A stretch of DNA of 64,000 bases from CAMTVQ01 sp947085255. GTDB taxonomy: Bacteria; Bacteroidota; Bacteroidia; Sphingobacteriales; Sphingobacteriaceae. This document shows, piece by piece, positions 33,479 through 41,601 of the stretch. Position 1 is the stretch's first letter. Each line of letters opens with the position of its first letter. Below the pieces are notes generated by a model, which searched no databases, was not told where the DNA came from, and saw nothing but the letters and a program-made list of their open reading frames with translations. The stretch spans positions 241,354 through 305,353 of the forward strand of contig CAMTVQ010000004.1 of assembly GCA_947085255.1 (NCBI GenBank), in the 5' to 3' direction. Position numbers and translations under genes: made by a program.

Positions 33479-34069
33479 TTAGTTTACCCTAACAATGCTC
33501 AAATCTTTATCCAATAGCATTTTGCGCAAGTTTGTTAAGGCATAGCGCATACGCCCTAATGCGGTATTAATGCTCACATTTGTTACATCGGCAATTTCTT
33601 TAAAGCTCAAATCGGCATAGTGGCGCATAATTAACACCTCGCGTTGCTCTTCGGGCAATAGCTGAATCATAGAACGAATATCATTGTGTGCTTGATTACG
33701 TAACAAAATATCTTCTGCACTTTCATCAAATACGGCTATGGTAGCAAATATATCATTGCCCTCGCTATCGGTAACAAGCGGACTGCGTTTTTCGCGACGG
33801 AAATGATCTATTACTAAATTATGTCCGATACGAATTACCCAAGGTAAAAATTTACCTTCATCGTTGTAACGTCCCGCTTTTAAGGTATTTATTACCTTAA
33901 TAAAGGTTTCTTGAAAAATATCTTCGGCTATGTAATGGTCTTTTACCAGTAAATAAATAGAAGTATACACCTTAGATTGATGACGTTTCAGCAACTCTTC
34001 GAAAGCTGCTTCGGTACCACCGGTGTAAAGGATTACCAACTCTTGGTCACTCATTTGTTTCAGGTTCAT
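33479..34069 (-). CDS. ECF-type RNA polymerase sigma factor
   Basis: 196 residues with the sigma-2 region (HQSKVYTSIYLLVKDHYIAEDIFQETFIKVI, about 30-60, and PWVIRIGHNLVIDHFRR) and sigma-4 helix-turn-helix (RHYADLSFKEIADVTNVSINTALGRMRYALTNLRKML, about 148-185). No sigma-1.1 or sigma-3 region. The role is to direct RNA polymerase to a stress- or growth-dependent promoter set. There is no adjacent anti-sigma gene with a membrane helix, so it belongs to the stand-alone ECF type common in Bacteroidota. A TAGTTTTG box (plus-strand 34153-34160) is 84 bases upstream of the start. It is divergent from uvrA. Confidence 0.92.
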   Translation of the reverse strand: MNLKQMSDQELVILYTGGTEAAFEELLKRHQSKVYTSIYLLVKDHYIAEDIFQETFIKVINTLKAGRYNDEGKFLPWVIRIGHNLVIDHFRREKRSPLVTDSEGNDIFATIAVFDESAEDILLRNQAHNDIRSMIQLLPEEQREVLIMRHYADLSFKEIADVTNVSINTALGRMRYALTNLRKMLLDKDLSIVRVN

Positions 34070-34194
34070 AAATTTCCCTTTTTGTGTAAATTAAAATGAG
34101 TAGAGTTCTGTCTATATGGTATGTCCTTTTAGTTTATTTTTAGGTTTAGACGCAAAACTACAAGAAATAGTTGCACGCCCGTTAATTTTTTAAA

Positions 34195-34220
34195 ACATTA
34201 CCTATTGTTTTAGGTAATGT
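34195..34220. promoter_or_regulatory. Palindromic operator candidate over the uvrA -33 element
   Basis: Perfect inverted repeat ACATTACCTA (34195-34204) / TAGGTAATGT (34211-34220) with a 6-base centre TTGTTT. The centre contains the -33 TTG of the uvrA promoter. The symmetry and spacing suit a dimeric repressor; the identity of the regulator is not known. Confidence 0.55.
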
Positions 34221-34234
34221 ATGCTATACTTTTG
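34205..34234 (+). promoter_or_regulatory. Bacteroidota-type promoter for uvrA
   Basis: TTG at 34205-34207, 19-base spacer, TACTTTTG at 34227-34234: exact consensus. Leader of about 45 bases before the ATG at 34285. Confidence 0.8.
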
Positions 34235-34284
34235 CAGCATAGATACAGAACATAACGGCAGAATAGTTGATTTAGTTTGAAGGG

Positions 34285-37095
34285 ATGAAAAAAAATACAG
34301 AAGCTACTGATAGTAAGAAATATATATACATAAAAGGCGCACGTGTACACAATCTTAAAAATATTGATGTTGCTATTCCTAAAAACAAATTAGTGGTTAT
34401 TACCGGACTATCAGGTTCAGGTAAATCATCACTGGCTTTTGATACACTTTATGCTGAGGGACAGCGTAGATACGTTGAAAGTTTATCGTCGTATGCTCGT
34501 CAGTTTTTAGGGCGCATGAATAAGCCCGATGTAGATTATATAAAGGGTATTGCCCCTGCTATTGCCATTGAGCAAAAAGTAAACGCCGTAAATCCACGCT
34601 CTACAGTAGGCACTTCTACCGAGATATACGATTATCTAAAATTGCTTTTTGCACGTATTGGCAAAACGTACTCTCCTATTTCGGGTAAAGAAGTGAAACG
34701 CGACACGATTACCAGTGTGGTAAATAAACTGCTTAGCTACCCAGATGCCAGCAACCTGTATATTCAGGCACCACTAGAGCCTGGAAGCAGAGCTTTAAAA
34801 GAGGAACTCGCCATTTTGGTGCAAAAGGGATTTAAACGTGTGCGCTACCGAGATACCTATCACAAAATTGAAGATTTAATAGACGATAGCACAATAAAAA
34901 ACAGCAAATTTAAGGAAGGTGATGTGCAATTATTAATTGACAGAATAGTAATTGACAAAGCAGATGAAGATGCTGGTGTGCGCATAGCCGATTCCTTGCA
35001 AACCACTTTTTTTGAAGGTAAAGGCGATTGTTTGGTGGAGGTACACACTGATGAGCAAAAAGAAATGCTCACTTTTTGCGACCGGTTTGAGTTGGATGGA
35101 CTGAAATTTGAAGAACCTTCGGTTAATTTTTTCAGCTTTAATAATCCTTATGGTGCTTGCAAACGCTGCGAAGGATACGGCAAAGTAATAGGTATTGACC
35201 CCGATTTGGTAATACCCGATAAAAACAAGTCGATTTACGATGGTGCAATTGTGCCTTGGCGTGGCGAGAAGATGAAAGAATGGAATGATGTACTGATAAA
35301 AACAGCTGCAAAGTTCGATTTTCCAATACACCGCCCTTACAACCAATTGAGTACCGAAGAACAACAACTTATTTGGGAAGGGAATAGTTATTTCTCTGGG
35401 TTAAATCAGTTCTTTACTTACCTCGAAGAGCAAACCTATAAAATTCAATATAGGGTAATGCTGTCTCGCTACCGCGGCAAAACCAATTGTCCCGATTGCA
35501 TGGGTAGCCGCTTACGCAAAGATGCTGCTTATGTAAAAGTAGCCGAAAAATCGATTACCGATATTGTACTGATGCCCTTAGATAAAGCATTGGCGTTCTT
35601 TACCAACATAAAGCTTTCGGAGCATGATGCGACTGTTGGCAAGCGCTTGTTGATAGAAATTACTAACCGATTACAATACCTGCACGATGTAGGTTTGGGC
35701 TACCTAACACTCAATCGCTTATCAGCAACGCTATCAGGTGGAGAATCGCAACGCATAAATTTAGCTACATCATTGGGCAGCAGCCTGGTAGGCTCGCTGT
35801 ACGTGCTCGACGAACCCAGTATTGGCTTGCATTCGCGTGATACCCAACGCCTGATAAAAGTATTACAATCATTGCGGGATGCGGGCAATACCGTAATTGT
35901 GGTAGAGCATGACGAAGAGGTAATGCAAGCAGCTGACCACTTGATAGACATTGGTCCATTAGCCGGTGTACATGGCGGGCATTTGGTAGCCGAAGGAGAT
36001 TATGAAACCGTATTAAAAAATAAAGATAGCCTAACTGCAAAATACCTAAACGGAGTAGAGAAAATAGCCATCCCAACGCAACGTCGCAAATGGTCGGATT
36101 TTGTTGAGATAACTGGTGCACGCGAGAATAATTTACAGTCGGTAACAACTAAATTTCCATTACATGTACTTACGGTGGTTACCGGAGTGAGTGGTTCGGG
36201 TAAAACAAGTTTGGTAAAACGTGTGTTGCTGCCCGCTTTGCAAAAGCATATTGGCAACTTTACAGCCGAACAAACAGGCGCATTTGACACCATAGGTGGC
36301 GATATTGATAAAATTACGCAAATAGAGATGATTGACCAAAATCCTATTGGTCGCTCGTCGCGTAGTAATCCGGTAACCTATGTAAAAGCCTACGATGAGA
36401 TAAGAAGCCTCTTTTCTAATTTACCAGCAGCCAAAGCCGCTGGACTAAAACCAGCGAGTTTCTCTTTTAACGTAGAGGGAGGGCGCTGCGAAACCTGCCA
36501 AGGCGAAGGAGAAGTAAAAGTGGAAATGCAGTTTATGGCCGACATCTATCTTACTTGCGAGAGCTGTAATGGACAGCGTTTTAAACAAGAAGTACTTGAT
36601 ATAACTTACCACGAGAAAAACATTGCTGACATACTGCATTTGAGTATAGACGAAGCCTTGGCGTTTTTTGAACATGATAAAAAGATTGTGCAACGCATAC
36701 AACCACTTCAAGATGTAGGCTTGGGTTATGTGCAATTGGGGCAATCATCAAACACGCTAAGTGGAGGCGAGGCGCAACGGATAAAATTGGCTTCTTTTTT
36801 GCAAAAAGGGCACGACAACAAGCACACGCTCTTTATTTTTGATGAACCTACCACAGGACTACATTTTCACGACATTAAAAAACTGATGGCTTCTTTTGAG
36901 GCATTAATTAACCAAGGCAACACCATTATTGTAATTGAACACAATTTGGATGTAGTGAAATGCGCCGATTGGGTAATTGATTTGGGACCTGGTGGCGGAG
37001 ATGCAGGTGGGAAAATTGTATTTGAAGGAACGCCCGAGGAATTAGCAACGTGTAAAGAGAGTTATACAGCAGAGTATTTGAAGGGGAAGTTATAA
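34285..37095 (+). CDS. uvrA: Excinuclease ABC subunit A
   Basis: 936 residues; the damage-recognition ATPase of nucleotide excision repair. Both ABC modules are intact: Walker A GLSGSGKSS (about 40-48) and GVSGSGKTS; signatures LSGGESQRI and LSGGEAQRI; Walker B LYVLDEPSIGLHSRD and LFIFDEPTTGLHFHD. Zinc-finger cysteine pairs are seen at CKRC, CPDC, CETC and CESC, and the phenylalanine/glycine-rich SVNFFSFNNPYGAC segment is present. Transcribed from a consensus promoter overlain by a palindrome, divergent from the sigma factor gene. Complete and of normal length. Confidence 0.97.
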   Translation: MKKNTEATDSKKYIYIKGARVHNLKNIDVAIPKNKLVVITGLSGSGKSSLAFDTLYAEGQRRYVESLSSYARQFLGRMNKPDVDYIKGIAPAIAIEQKVNAVNPRSTVGTSTEIYDYLKLLFARIGKTYSPISGKEVKRDTITSVVNKLLSYPDASNLYIQAPLEPGSRALKEELAILVQKGFKRVRYRDTYHKIEDLIDDSTIKNSKFKEGDVQLLIDRIVIDKADEDAGVRIADSLQTTFFEGKGDCLVEVHTDEQKEMLTFCDRFELDGLKFEEPSVNFFSFNNPYGACKRCEGYGKVIGIDPDLVIPDKNKSIYDGAIVPWRGEKMKEWNDVLIKTAAKFDFPIHRPYNQLSTEEQQLIWEGNSYFSGLNQFFTYLEEQTYKIQYRVMLSRYRGKTNCPDCMGSRLRKDAAYVKVAEKSITDIVLMPLDKALAFFTNIKLSEHDATVGKRLLIEITNRLQYLHDVGLGYLTLNRLSATLSGGESQRINLATSLGSSLVGSLYVLDEPSIGLHSRDTQRLIKVLQSLRDAGNTVIVVEHDEEVMQAADHLIDIGPLAGVHGGHLVAEGDYETVLKNKDSLTAKYLNGVEKIAIPTQRRKWSDFVEITGARENNLQSVTTKFPLHVLTVVTGVSGSGKTSLVKRVLLPALQKHIGNFTAEQTGAFDTIGGDIDKITQIEMIDQNPIGRSSRSNPVTYVKAYDEIRSLFSNLPAAKAAGLKPASFSFNVEGGRCETCQGEGEVKVEMQFMADIYLTCESCNGQRFKQEVLDITYHEKNIADILHLSIDEALAFFEHDKKIVQRIQPLQDVGLGYVQLGQSSNTLSGGEAQRIKLASFLQKGHDNKHTLFIFDEPTTGLHFHDIKKLMASFEALINQGNTIIVIEHNLDVVKCADWVIDLGPGGGDAGGKIVFEGTPEELATCKESYTAEYLKGKL

Positions 37096-37128
37096 GATAT
37101 ACAATTTGTAAATGTGCGAATGTATAGA

Positions 37129-37338
37129 TTAAAAATTGGCGTAAGGTTTGGCTTTTATGCTGCGCATACGAGCACGTTCCTCAGGAGTTTGTACTGTAGC
37201 TAAAAAATTATTTCCAGCTTGTATCCATTCAAACAGCTCTTTAACACTCATTTTTTGATGTTTCGCTATTTGTTCATCAGTAACAGTGTACCAAAAACCA
37301 AGGTTTTCATTTTCTTTTTTAGGAATAATCTTAGCCAT
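37129..37338 (-). CDS. Small protein, partner of the nucleotidyltransferase
   Basis: 69 residues, basic, starting MAKIIPKKENENLGFW. It contains a helical segment TVTDEQIAKHQKMSVKELFEWIQAGNNFL (about 18-47) and a C-terminal ERARMRSIKAKPYANF. The family is not recognised by name. Its start overlaps the upstream nucleotidyltransferase stop by 8 bases, so the two are translationally coupled. In a toxin-antitoxin reading this would be the antidote or accessory partner; that is inference. Confidence 0.65.
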   Translation of the reverse strand: MAKIIPKKENENLGFWYTVTDEQIAKHQKMSVKELFEWIQAGNNFLATVQTPEERARMRSIKAKPYANF

Positions 37339-37819
37339 TTTTTAAGATTTTAGAAAGTAATAATACATCTTGTTGGTCTTGTATTCTATTAGCGTACATT
37401 TTTAAAGCAATTAAATCGCTTAAAGAAACCACCATTACTTCAAATGTACCCGCATCTCTAGTTTCACGATTTTTCCATAGGTCATCAAACGATAATGGAA
37501 CATCCAATAAAACATCTAATTCCATAAAGGCATTTGCAGTATGGTAATAACTATAAGCAATTAGGTTTTTTTCTATTAACAGCCGTTGTTTTTCTGCCTT
37601 GTCTATCAACTGAGTAATGGGCAATGGATAACGCGAAACGTATCCGCACTGAGTAGCAATCTTTACAAACTTGCTAATATTTAGTGCTTCTAAATCAAGT
37701 ATTATATCTATATCTGCCGTCATACGTGGAATACCGTACATATTTACCGCTAAGCCTCCGCATAGCAGGTAACGTACATCATTACGGTACAGTTGCTCTA
37801 ATAAAAATAGATATTCCAT
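37331..37819 (-). CDS. Nucleotidyltransferase-fold protein (AbiEii/DUF6036-like)
   Basis: 162 residues. The N-terminal half shows the minimal nucleotidyltransferase pattern: LLCGGLAVNMYGIPRMTADIDIIL (GG at about 21-22, DxD at about 36-38), then a downstream acidic strand AFMELDVLLDV (third acidic residue). The end, SLSDLIALKMYANRIQDQQDVLLLSKI, is the helix typical of AbiEii- or DUF6036-like proteins. Members are found as toxins in abortive-infection and toxin-antitoxin systems or as house-keeping orphans. It is followed by the overlapping small gene. Catalytic residues look present. Confidence 0.75.
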   Translation of the reverse strand: MEYLFLLEQLYRNDVRYLLCGGLAVNMYGIPRMTADIDIILDLEALNISKFVKIATQCGYVSRYPLPITQLIDKAEKQRLLIEKNLIAYSYYHTANAFMELDVLLDVPLSFDDLWKNRETRDAGTFEVMVVSLSDLIALKMYANRIQDQQDVLLLSKILKNG

Positions 37820-37871
37820 ATAGCTGTAAATATAAATACTTAAAACTACTCAACCACTACAATAAACAAGT

Positions 37872-38807
37872 CTATAATACAGCGCTCAGAAACGCTTTCA
37901 CAGCTATTTCATCTTCTTTCAGTTGCACTTTTAGTGCATCCAGCCCCTTAAACTTATGGTCGCCACGAATAAAATGGAGGAGCGTGAGGGTAAGTGTTTC
38001 GTTGTATATCTCTTGATCAAAATCAAAGATATTTACTTCAATATTACGGGTCATGCCATTGATGGTTGGTCGATGACCGATGTATAACATACCCTTATAC
38101 TGCTGGTTATTATGTGTTACATGCACCGCATAAATGCCATCCGCAGGAATGAGTTTATAGGTTTGCTCCAATCGCATATTAGCTGTTGGATACCCTAATG
38201 TCCGTCCAATTTTATCACCAGTAATTACAACACCACTCAAACTAAACGGATAGCCTAAATAGGTATTGGCTGTAGCAACATCACCGTTTTCTAAGGCGGT
38301 ACGAATTTTAGTAGAGCTTACCGCTACTGCATTTATATCCTGCTCCGGAATTTCTTCTACCTCAAAGCCGTATTGCGGGGCATATTGCTTCAAATGCTCA
38401 AAACTACCTTCGCGGTTGCGCCCAAAATGATGGTCGTAGCCTATAACTAGCTTCTTGGTATTTATTTTTTCTATTAAAATATCACGAATAAACTGTTCCG
38501 ATGTAAGTCGTGAAAACTCGTTCGTAAAGGGAATAATAAGCAAATGCTGCACGCCCATTTTTTCGAGCAGTACTATTTTCTCCTCCAGCGTATTGATGAG
38601 CTTTAGGTTATTATCCTCGGGATATAGCACTAACCGCGGATGCGGAAAAAAAGTAATGATTACCGTTTCGCCGCCTATTTGTTGAGCAACTTCGCTTAGT
38701 CGAGTCAATATTTTTTGGTGCCCAACGTGTACACCATCAAAAGTACCTGTAGTAACTACGGCTTTAGCTAGTGGGGTAAATTCAGTGATGCCTTGATAAA
38801 TCTTCAT
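37872..38807 (-). CDS. ribF: Bifunctional riboflavin kinase / FAD synthetase
   Basis: 311 residues. The N-terminal FMN adenylyltransferase domain has TGTFDGVHVGHQKIL, FFPHPRLVL and GYDHHFGRNREG; the C-terminal flavokinase domain has GRTLGYPTANMRLE, DGIYAVHV, and EVNIFDF. It converts riboflavin to FMN and FAD. Last gene of the minus-strand ftsX-DUF3098-uppP-truB-ribF run, 7 bases after truB. Complete. Confidence 0.96.
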   Translation of the reverse strand: MKIYQGITEFTPLAKAVVTTGTFDGVHVGHQKILTRLSEVAQQIGGETVIITFFPHPRLVLYPEDNNLKLINTLEEKIVLLEKMGVQHLLIIPFTNEFSRLTSEQFIRDILIEKINTKKLVIGYDHHFGRNREGSFEHLKQYAPQYGFEVEEIPEQDINAVAVSSTKIRTALENGDVATANTYLGYPFSLSGVVITGDKIGRTLGYPTANMRLEQTYKLIPADGIYAVHVTHNNQQYKGMLYIGHRPTINGMTRNIEVNIFDFDQEIYNETLTLTLLHFIRGDHKFKGLDALKVQLKEDEIAVKAFLSAVL

Positions 38808-38814
38808 GTACTGA

Positions 38815-39522
38815 TTACAAAGTTGGCAAACTTGGAGGAATTTCGCGGATAGTCTTTAACAAATCTGTCAAATCCCAGGCATCACTTAATTTAAAATCGC
38901 CGTTTCTTGTGCGGGTAAGCTTACTCAAGTGCGCCCCATTATTAAGCTGCTTTCCAAAATCATGCGCCAAAGACCGAATATAGGTGCCCTTTGTACATAC
39001 CACCCTAAAATCGACTTCGGGCAAGGCAATACGGGTAATTTCGAACTCCCTAATGGTTATTCTTCGGGTTTTAATAATTACCTCTTCGCCCCTTCTCGCT
39101 TTTTCGTACACCCTCTCCCCATCAATTTTTATAGCCGAATGCGCAGGTGGTGTTTGGTCTATTTCCCCAATGAAAGGGCTGGTTGCTGCTCGTATGGCTT
39201 CTTCGGTAATGGCATCAAGCGAAAAGGTTTGTTCAACTGCTGTTTCTAAATCATAAGAAGCCGTAGTAGCGCCCAAAGTGATAGTGCCCGTGTATTCCTT
39301 TTCTTCGGCTTGGTATTCGTCGAGTTTTTTGGTGAATTTTCCGGTACAAATAATCAGTAAGCCTTCTGCCAAGGGGTCTAGCGTACCGGCATGACCCACT
39401 TTTAGTTTTTTACCAAAAGGCTTTAAAGTATTACGCACCTTGGCAACTACATCAAAAGAAGTCCACTTATAGGGTTTGTTGATGAGTAGTACTTCGCCTT
39501 CGGCAAATGAAAATGAGTGCAT
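38815..39522 (-). CDS. truB: tRNA pseudouridine(55) synthase
   Basis: 235 residues. INKPYKWTSFDVVAKVR and VGHAGTLDPLAEGLL (catalytic aspartate in GTLDP), YTGTITLGATTASYDLE, QTPPAHSAIKIDGERVYEKAR, and CTKGTYIRSLAHDFG are the TruB motifs. It isomerises U55 in the tRNA T-loop. The C-terminal PUA domain is short or missing, which is normal in Bacteroidota. It overlaps uppP by 1 base. Confidence 0.95.
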   Translation of the reverse strand: MHSFSFAEGEVLLINKPYKWTSFDVVAKVRNTLKPFGKKLKVGHAGTLDPLAEGLLIICTGKFTKKLDEYQAEEKEYTGTITLGATTASYDLETAVEQTFSLDAITEEAIRAATSPFIGEIDQTPPAHSAIKIDGERVYEKARRGEEVIIKTRRITIREFEITRIALPEVDFRVVCTKGTYIRSLAHDFGKQLNNGAHLSKLTRTRNGDFKLSDAWDLTDLLKTIREIPPSLPTL

Positions 39523-40313
39523 TAAACGATTTGTAAGGGTATACCCAAGAGGTACAACACAATGATAACTAATCCTAGCGCGATGCGGTAATAACCAAAC
39601 ACACGTAATCCATTTTTGGTAACAAAGCCAATAAACGATTTTATGGCAATAAGTGCTACCACAAACGCTACCACATTACCAATAAGCAATACATTTATTT
39701 GCTCTGGCTGAATAGTTTTATACATTTTGAGCAATTTGTAACAAGTAGCTGCAAACATGGTAGGCACAGCTAAAAAGAAAGAAAATTCAGCGGCGTTTTT
39801 GCGTGATAGTCCCTGGCTTAAGCCACCTACAATAGTGGCAGCAGAACGTGATACACCAGGAATCATGGCTATTACCTGAAAAAGCCCAATTTTAAATGCT
39901 GATGGATAGGTAATCGGTTGTTGTTCATCTTCCTTTATATCTTTTGGTGGAAATAATTTATCGAGATACAGTAAAAAAATACCGCCCATCAACAGCGTAA
40001 CGGCTACTACAATTACATTTTCGAGCAGGCTATCTACAAAATCGTTTAAAAAGAACCCGAATACTGCAGCTGGCAAAAAAGCGATAAGCAATTTGGTATA
40101 AAAGTCAACCGATTGTAAAAAACGGTTCCAATACAATACCAATACCGATAATATGGCTCCAAACTGAATGATTACCGTAAAGTTTTTGGTAAACTCATCG
40201 GCTGCAATACCCAACAAAGAAGAGGTAAGAATCATGTGGCCAGTAGAAGAGATGGGAAGAAATTCGGTAATTCCTTCTACTATAGCCAGCAAAACTGCTT
40301 CAAAAACAGACAT
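39522..40313 (-). CDS. uppP: Undecaprenyl-diphosphatase (BacA/UppP)
   Basis: 263 residues with about eight transmembrane helices. Motifs: ALLAIVEGITEFLPISSTGHMIL (glutamate-rich box 1, residues ~6-28) and ALIPGVSRSAATI-type box (MIPGVSRSAATIVGGL, box 2 with the catalytic arginine). It recycles undecaprenyl pyrophosphate to the monophosphate carrier for cell-wall and glycan synthesis. It lies between the DUF3098 gene and truB in a conserved order. Confidence 0.95.
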   Translation of the reverse strand: MSVFEAVLLAIVEGITEFLPISSTGHMILTSSLLGIAADEFTKNFTVIIQFGAILSVLVLYWNRFLQSVDFYTKLLIAFLPAAVFGFFLNDFVDSLLENVIVVAVTLLMGGIFLLYLDKLFPPKDIKEDEQQPITYPSAFKIGLFQVIAMIPGVSRSAATIVGGLSQGLSRKNAAEFSFFLAVPTMFAATCYKLLKMYKTIQPEQINVLLIGNVVAFVVALIAIKSFIGFVTKNGLRVFGYYRIALGLVIIVLYLLGIPLQIV

Positions 40314-40364
40314 TTATAAGGGGTATAAATTGAGGTGTGAAGTCCAAAATCAGACTTCTTGTAA

Positions 40365-40616
40365 TTAACTATTCTTTGTCTTTTTAAGAATTGCCCAAAA
40401 CTGTATGCCAAAGCCGGCTAATACCACAATTGGCGCTACGGTTATTTTGCGGAAACTCATGATATCTTCCGTACCTGCCATTAGCGCAAAGCCAATAACA
40501 ATAACTACTATACCAAGAATCATAATACGGTAGTTTTCTTTACCAAATACAAATTGCATTTTGGTAGCAGAGGCCGCAGCTGTTGCTTTGGTTTCGGTGG
40601 TTGTTTTTTTAGCCAT
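40365..40616 (-). CDS. DUF3098 family membrane protein
   Basis: 83 residues: a Thr/Ala/Lys-rich N-terminus (1-20) and two transmembrane helices (about 31-48 and 58-75) around the conserved FGKENYRIMILG and SFRKITVAPIVVLAGF. DUF3098 is a Bacteroidota family found next to ftsX, exactly as here, 13 bases downstream. Function unknown, perhaps linked to FtsX or division. Confidence 0.85.
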   Translation of the reverse strand: MAKKTTTETKATAAASATKMQFVFGKENYRIMILGIVVIVIGFALMAGTEDIMSFRKITVAPIVVLAGFGIQFWAILKKTKNS

Positions 40617-40629
40617 AATGAGGAACTTA

Positions 40630-41505
40630 TTAATAAATATCGTTTGTTTTACTGTTAAGGTATTTGTTTACTGCCAAATGTGTGCTTATCCACGAAATAA
40701 TAATGCCCGTAAGCACCACTGTTAAAAACACAAAGGCAAACTCTAAGTAATTTTGCAGAATAACTAACTCTGGGACTTCTCGTTGAGCGAAGAACAAGGC
40801 ACTAATGAGTAATATAATAGAAATAAGTGCTCCCAAAAAACCATTTATAATTCCTGTAAACACAAACGGCCAACGGATAAATCCTTTAGTGGCACCTACC
40901 AATTGCATACTGCGTATAATAAAGCGCTGCGAATGCATTGCCAAACGGATGGTATTATTGATTAGTGCAATAGCAATGAGCAACAAGGTGCTGGCAAAAG
41001 CCAAAATAATGAATCCAATGGTACTCAGGTTTTGGTTAATCAAATCCACTAACGATTCTTGATAGTACACTTCCTTTACCAAAGGATTTTGCTGCAACTC
41101 TGTTTTTATACGCGCAATAGTTTCGTTATTGGCGTATTCAGCTCTTAAATACACATCAATAGAAGATAAAAGAGGATTGTAGCCTAAGAATTTTACAAAA
41201 TCTTCGCCCATATCTTTCTCCAAATTGCGTGCAGCCATCTCTTTACTTACATACTGAGATGATTTTACATAGGGGTACGTTTGTAATGTTTTTTGCAATT
41301 GAATTACCTCTGCCTCATTAGAATTTTCGGCAACAATGATTGATAGTACGATGTTTTCTTTTACGTAGTTGGATAGATTTTTGGCATGAATCACAATTAA
41401 ACCCAACAAACCAATCATAAGCAATACCAAGGATATGCTGATTATGGTAGAAACATAAAATGTTCTGTTTTTGGGTTTGGCGTAATTGCCGCTTACTGGT
41501 TCCAT
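40630..41505 (-). CDS. ftsX: Cell division protein FtsX
   Basis: 291 residues from the ATG at 41505 (MEPVSGNYAKPKNRTFYVS); an ATG at 41538 is rejected since it precedes the FtsX core by too much. The ABC-transporter-like permease of the FtsEX complex, which couples the division ring to septal peptidoglycan hydrolysis. Four transmembrane helices: one at about 21-43, then three after the periplasmic loop (residues 50-150), at about 160-185, 210-235 and 260-280, with the MQLVGATKGFIRWPF motif. FtsE is not next to it. First gene of the ftsX-DUF3098-uppP-truB-ribF run. Confidence 0.93.
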   Translation of the reverse strand: MEPVSGNYAKPKNRTFYVSTIISISLVLLMIGLLGLIVIHAKNLSNYVKENIVLSIIVAENSNEAEVIQLQKTLQTYPYVKSSQYVSKEMAARNLEKDMGEDFVKFLGYNPLLSSIDVYLRAEYANNETIARIKTELQQNPLVKEVYYQESLVDLINQNLSTIGFIILAFASTLLLIAIALINNTIRLAMHSQRFIIRSMQLVGATKGFIRWPFVFTGIINGFLGALISIILLISALFFAQREVPELVILQNYLEFAFVFLTVVLTGIIISWISTHLAVNKYLNSKTNDIY

Positions 41506-41552
41506 ATAGTGTTGCGAAATTAATAAAATTATTAGCATTCGAACTTTGCAAA

Positions 41553-41581
41553 TTGTTCTTGTAGCTAAATCCTTATTTTCG
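41553..41581 (+). promoter_or_regulatory. Probable promoter for leuS
   Basis: TTG (41553-41555), 18-base spacer, TATTTTCG (41574-41581), one mismatch from TAnnTTTG; 20 bases before the leuS ATG. Confidence 0.45.
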
Positions 41582-41601
41582 CGCTTCTATAAACGCATTA
41601 C

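Noticed and set aside
35765..36744. Antisense open frames inside uvrA
   Set aside because: Shadows of the uvrA coding sequence; they have no motifs and no start context.
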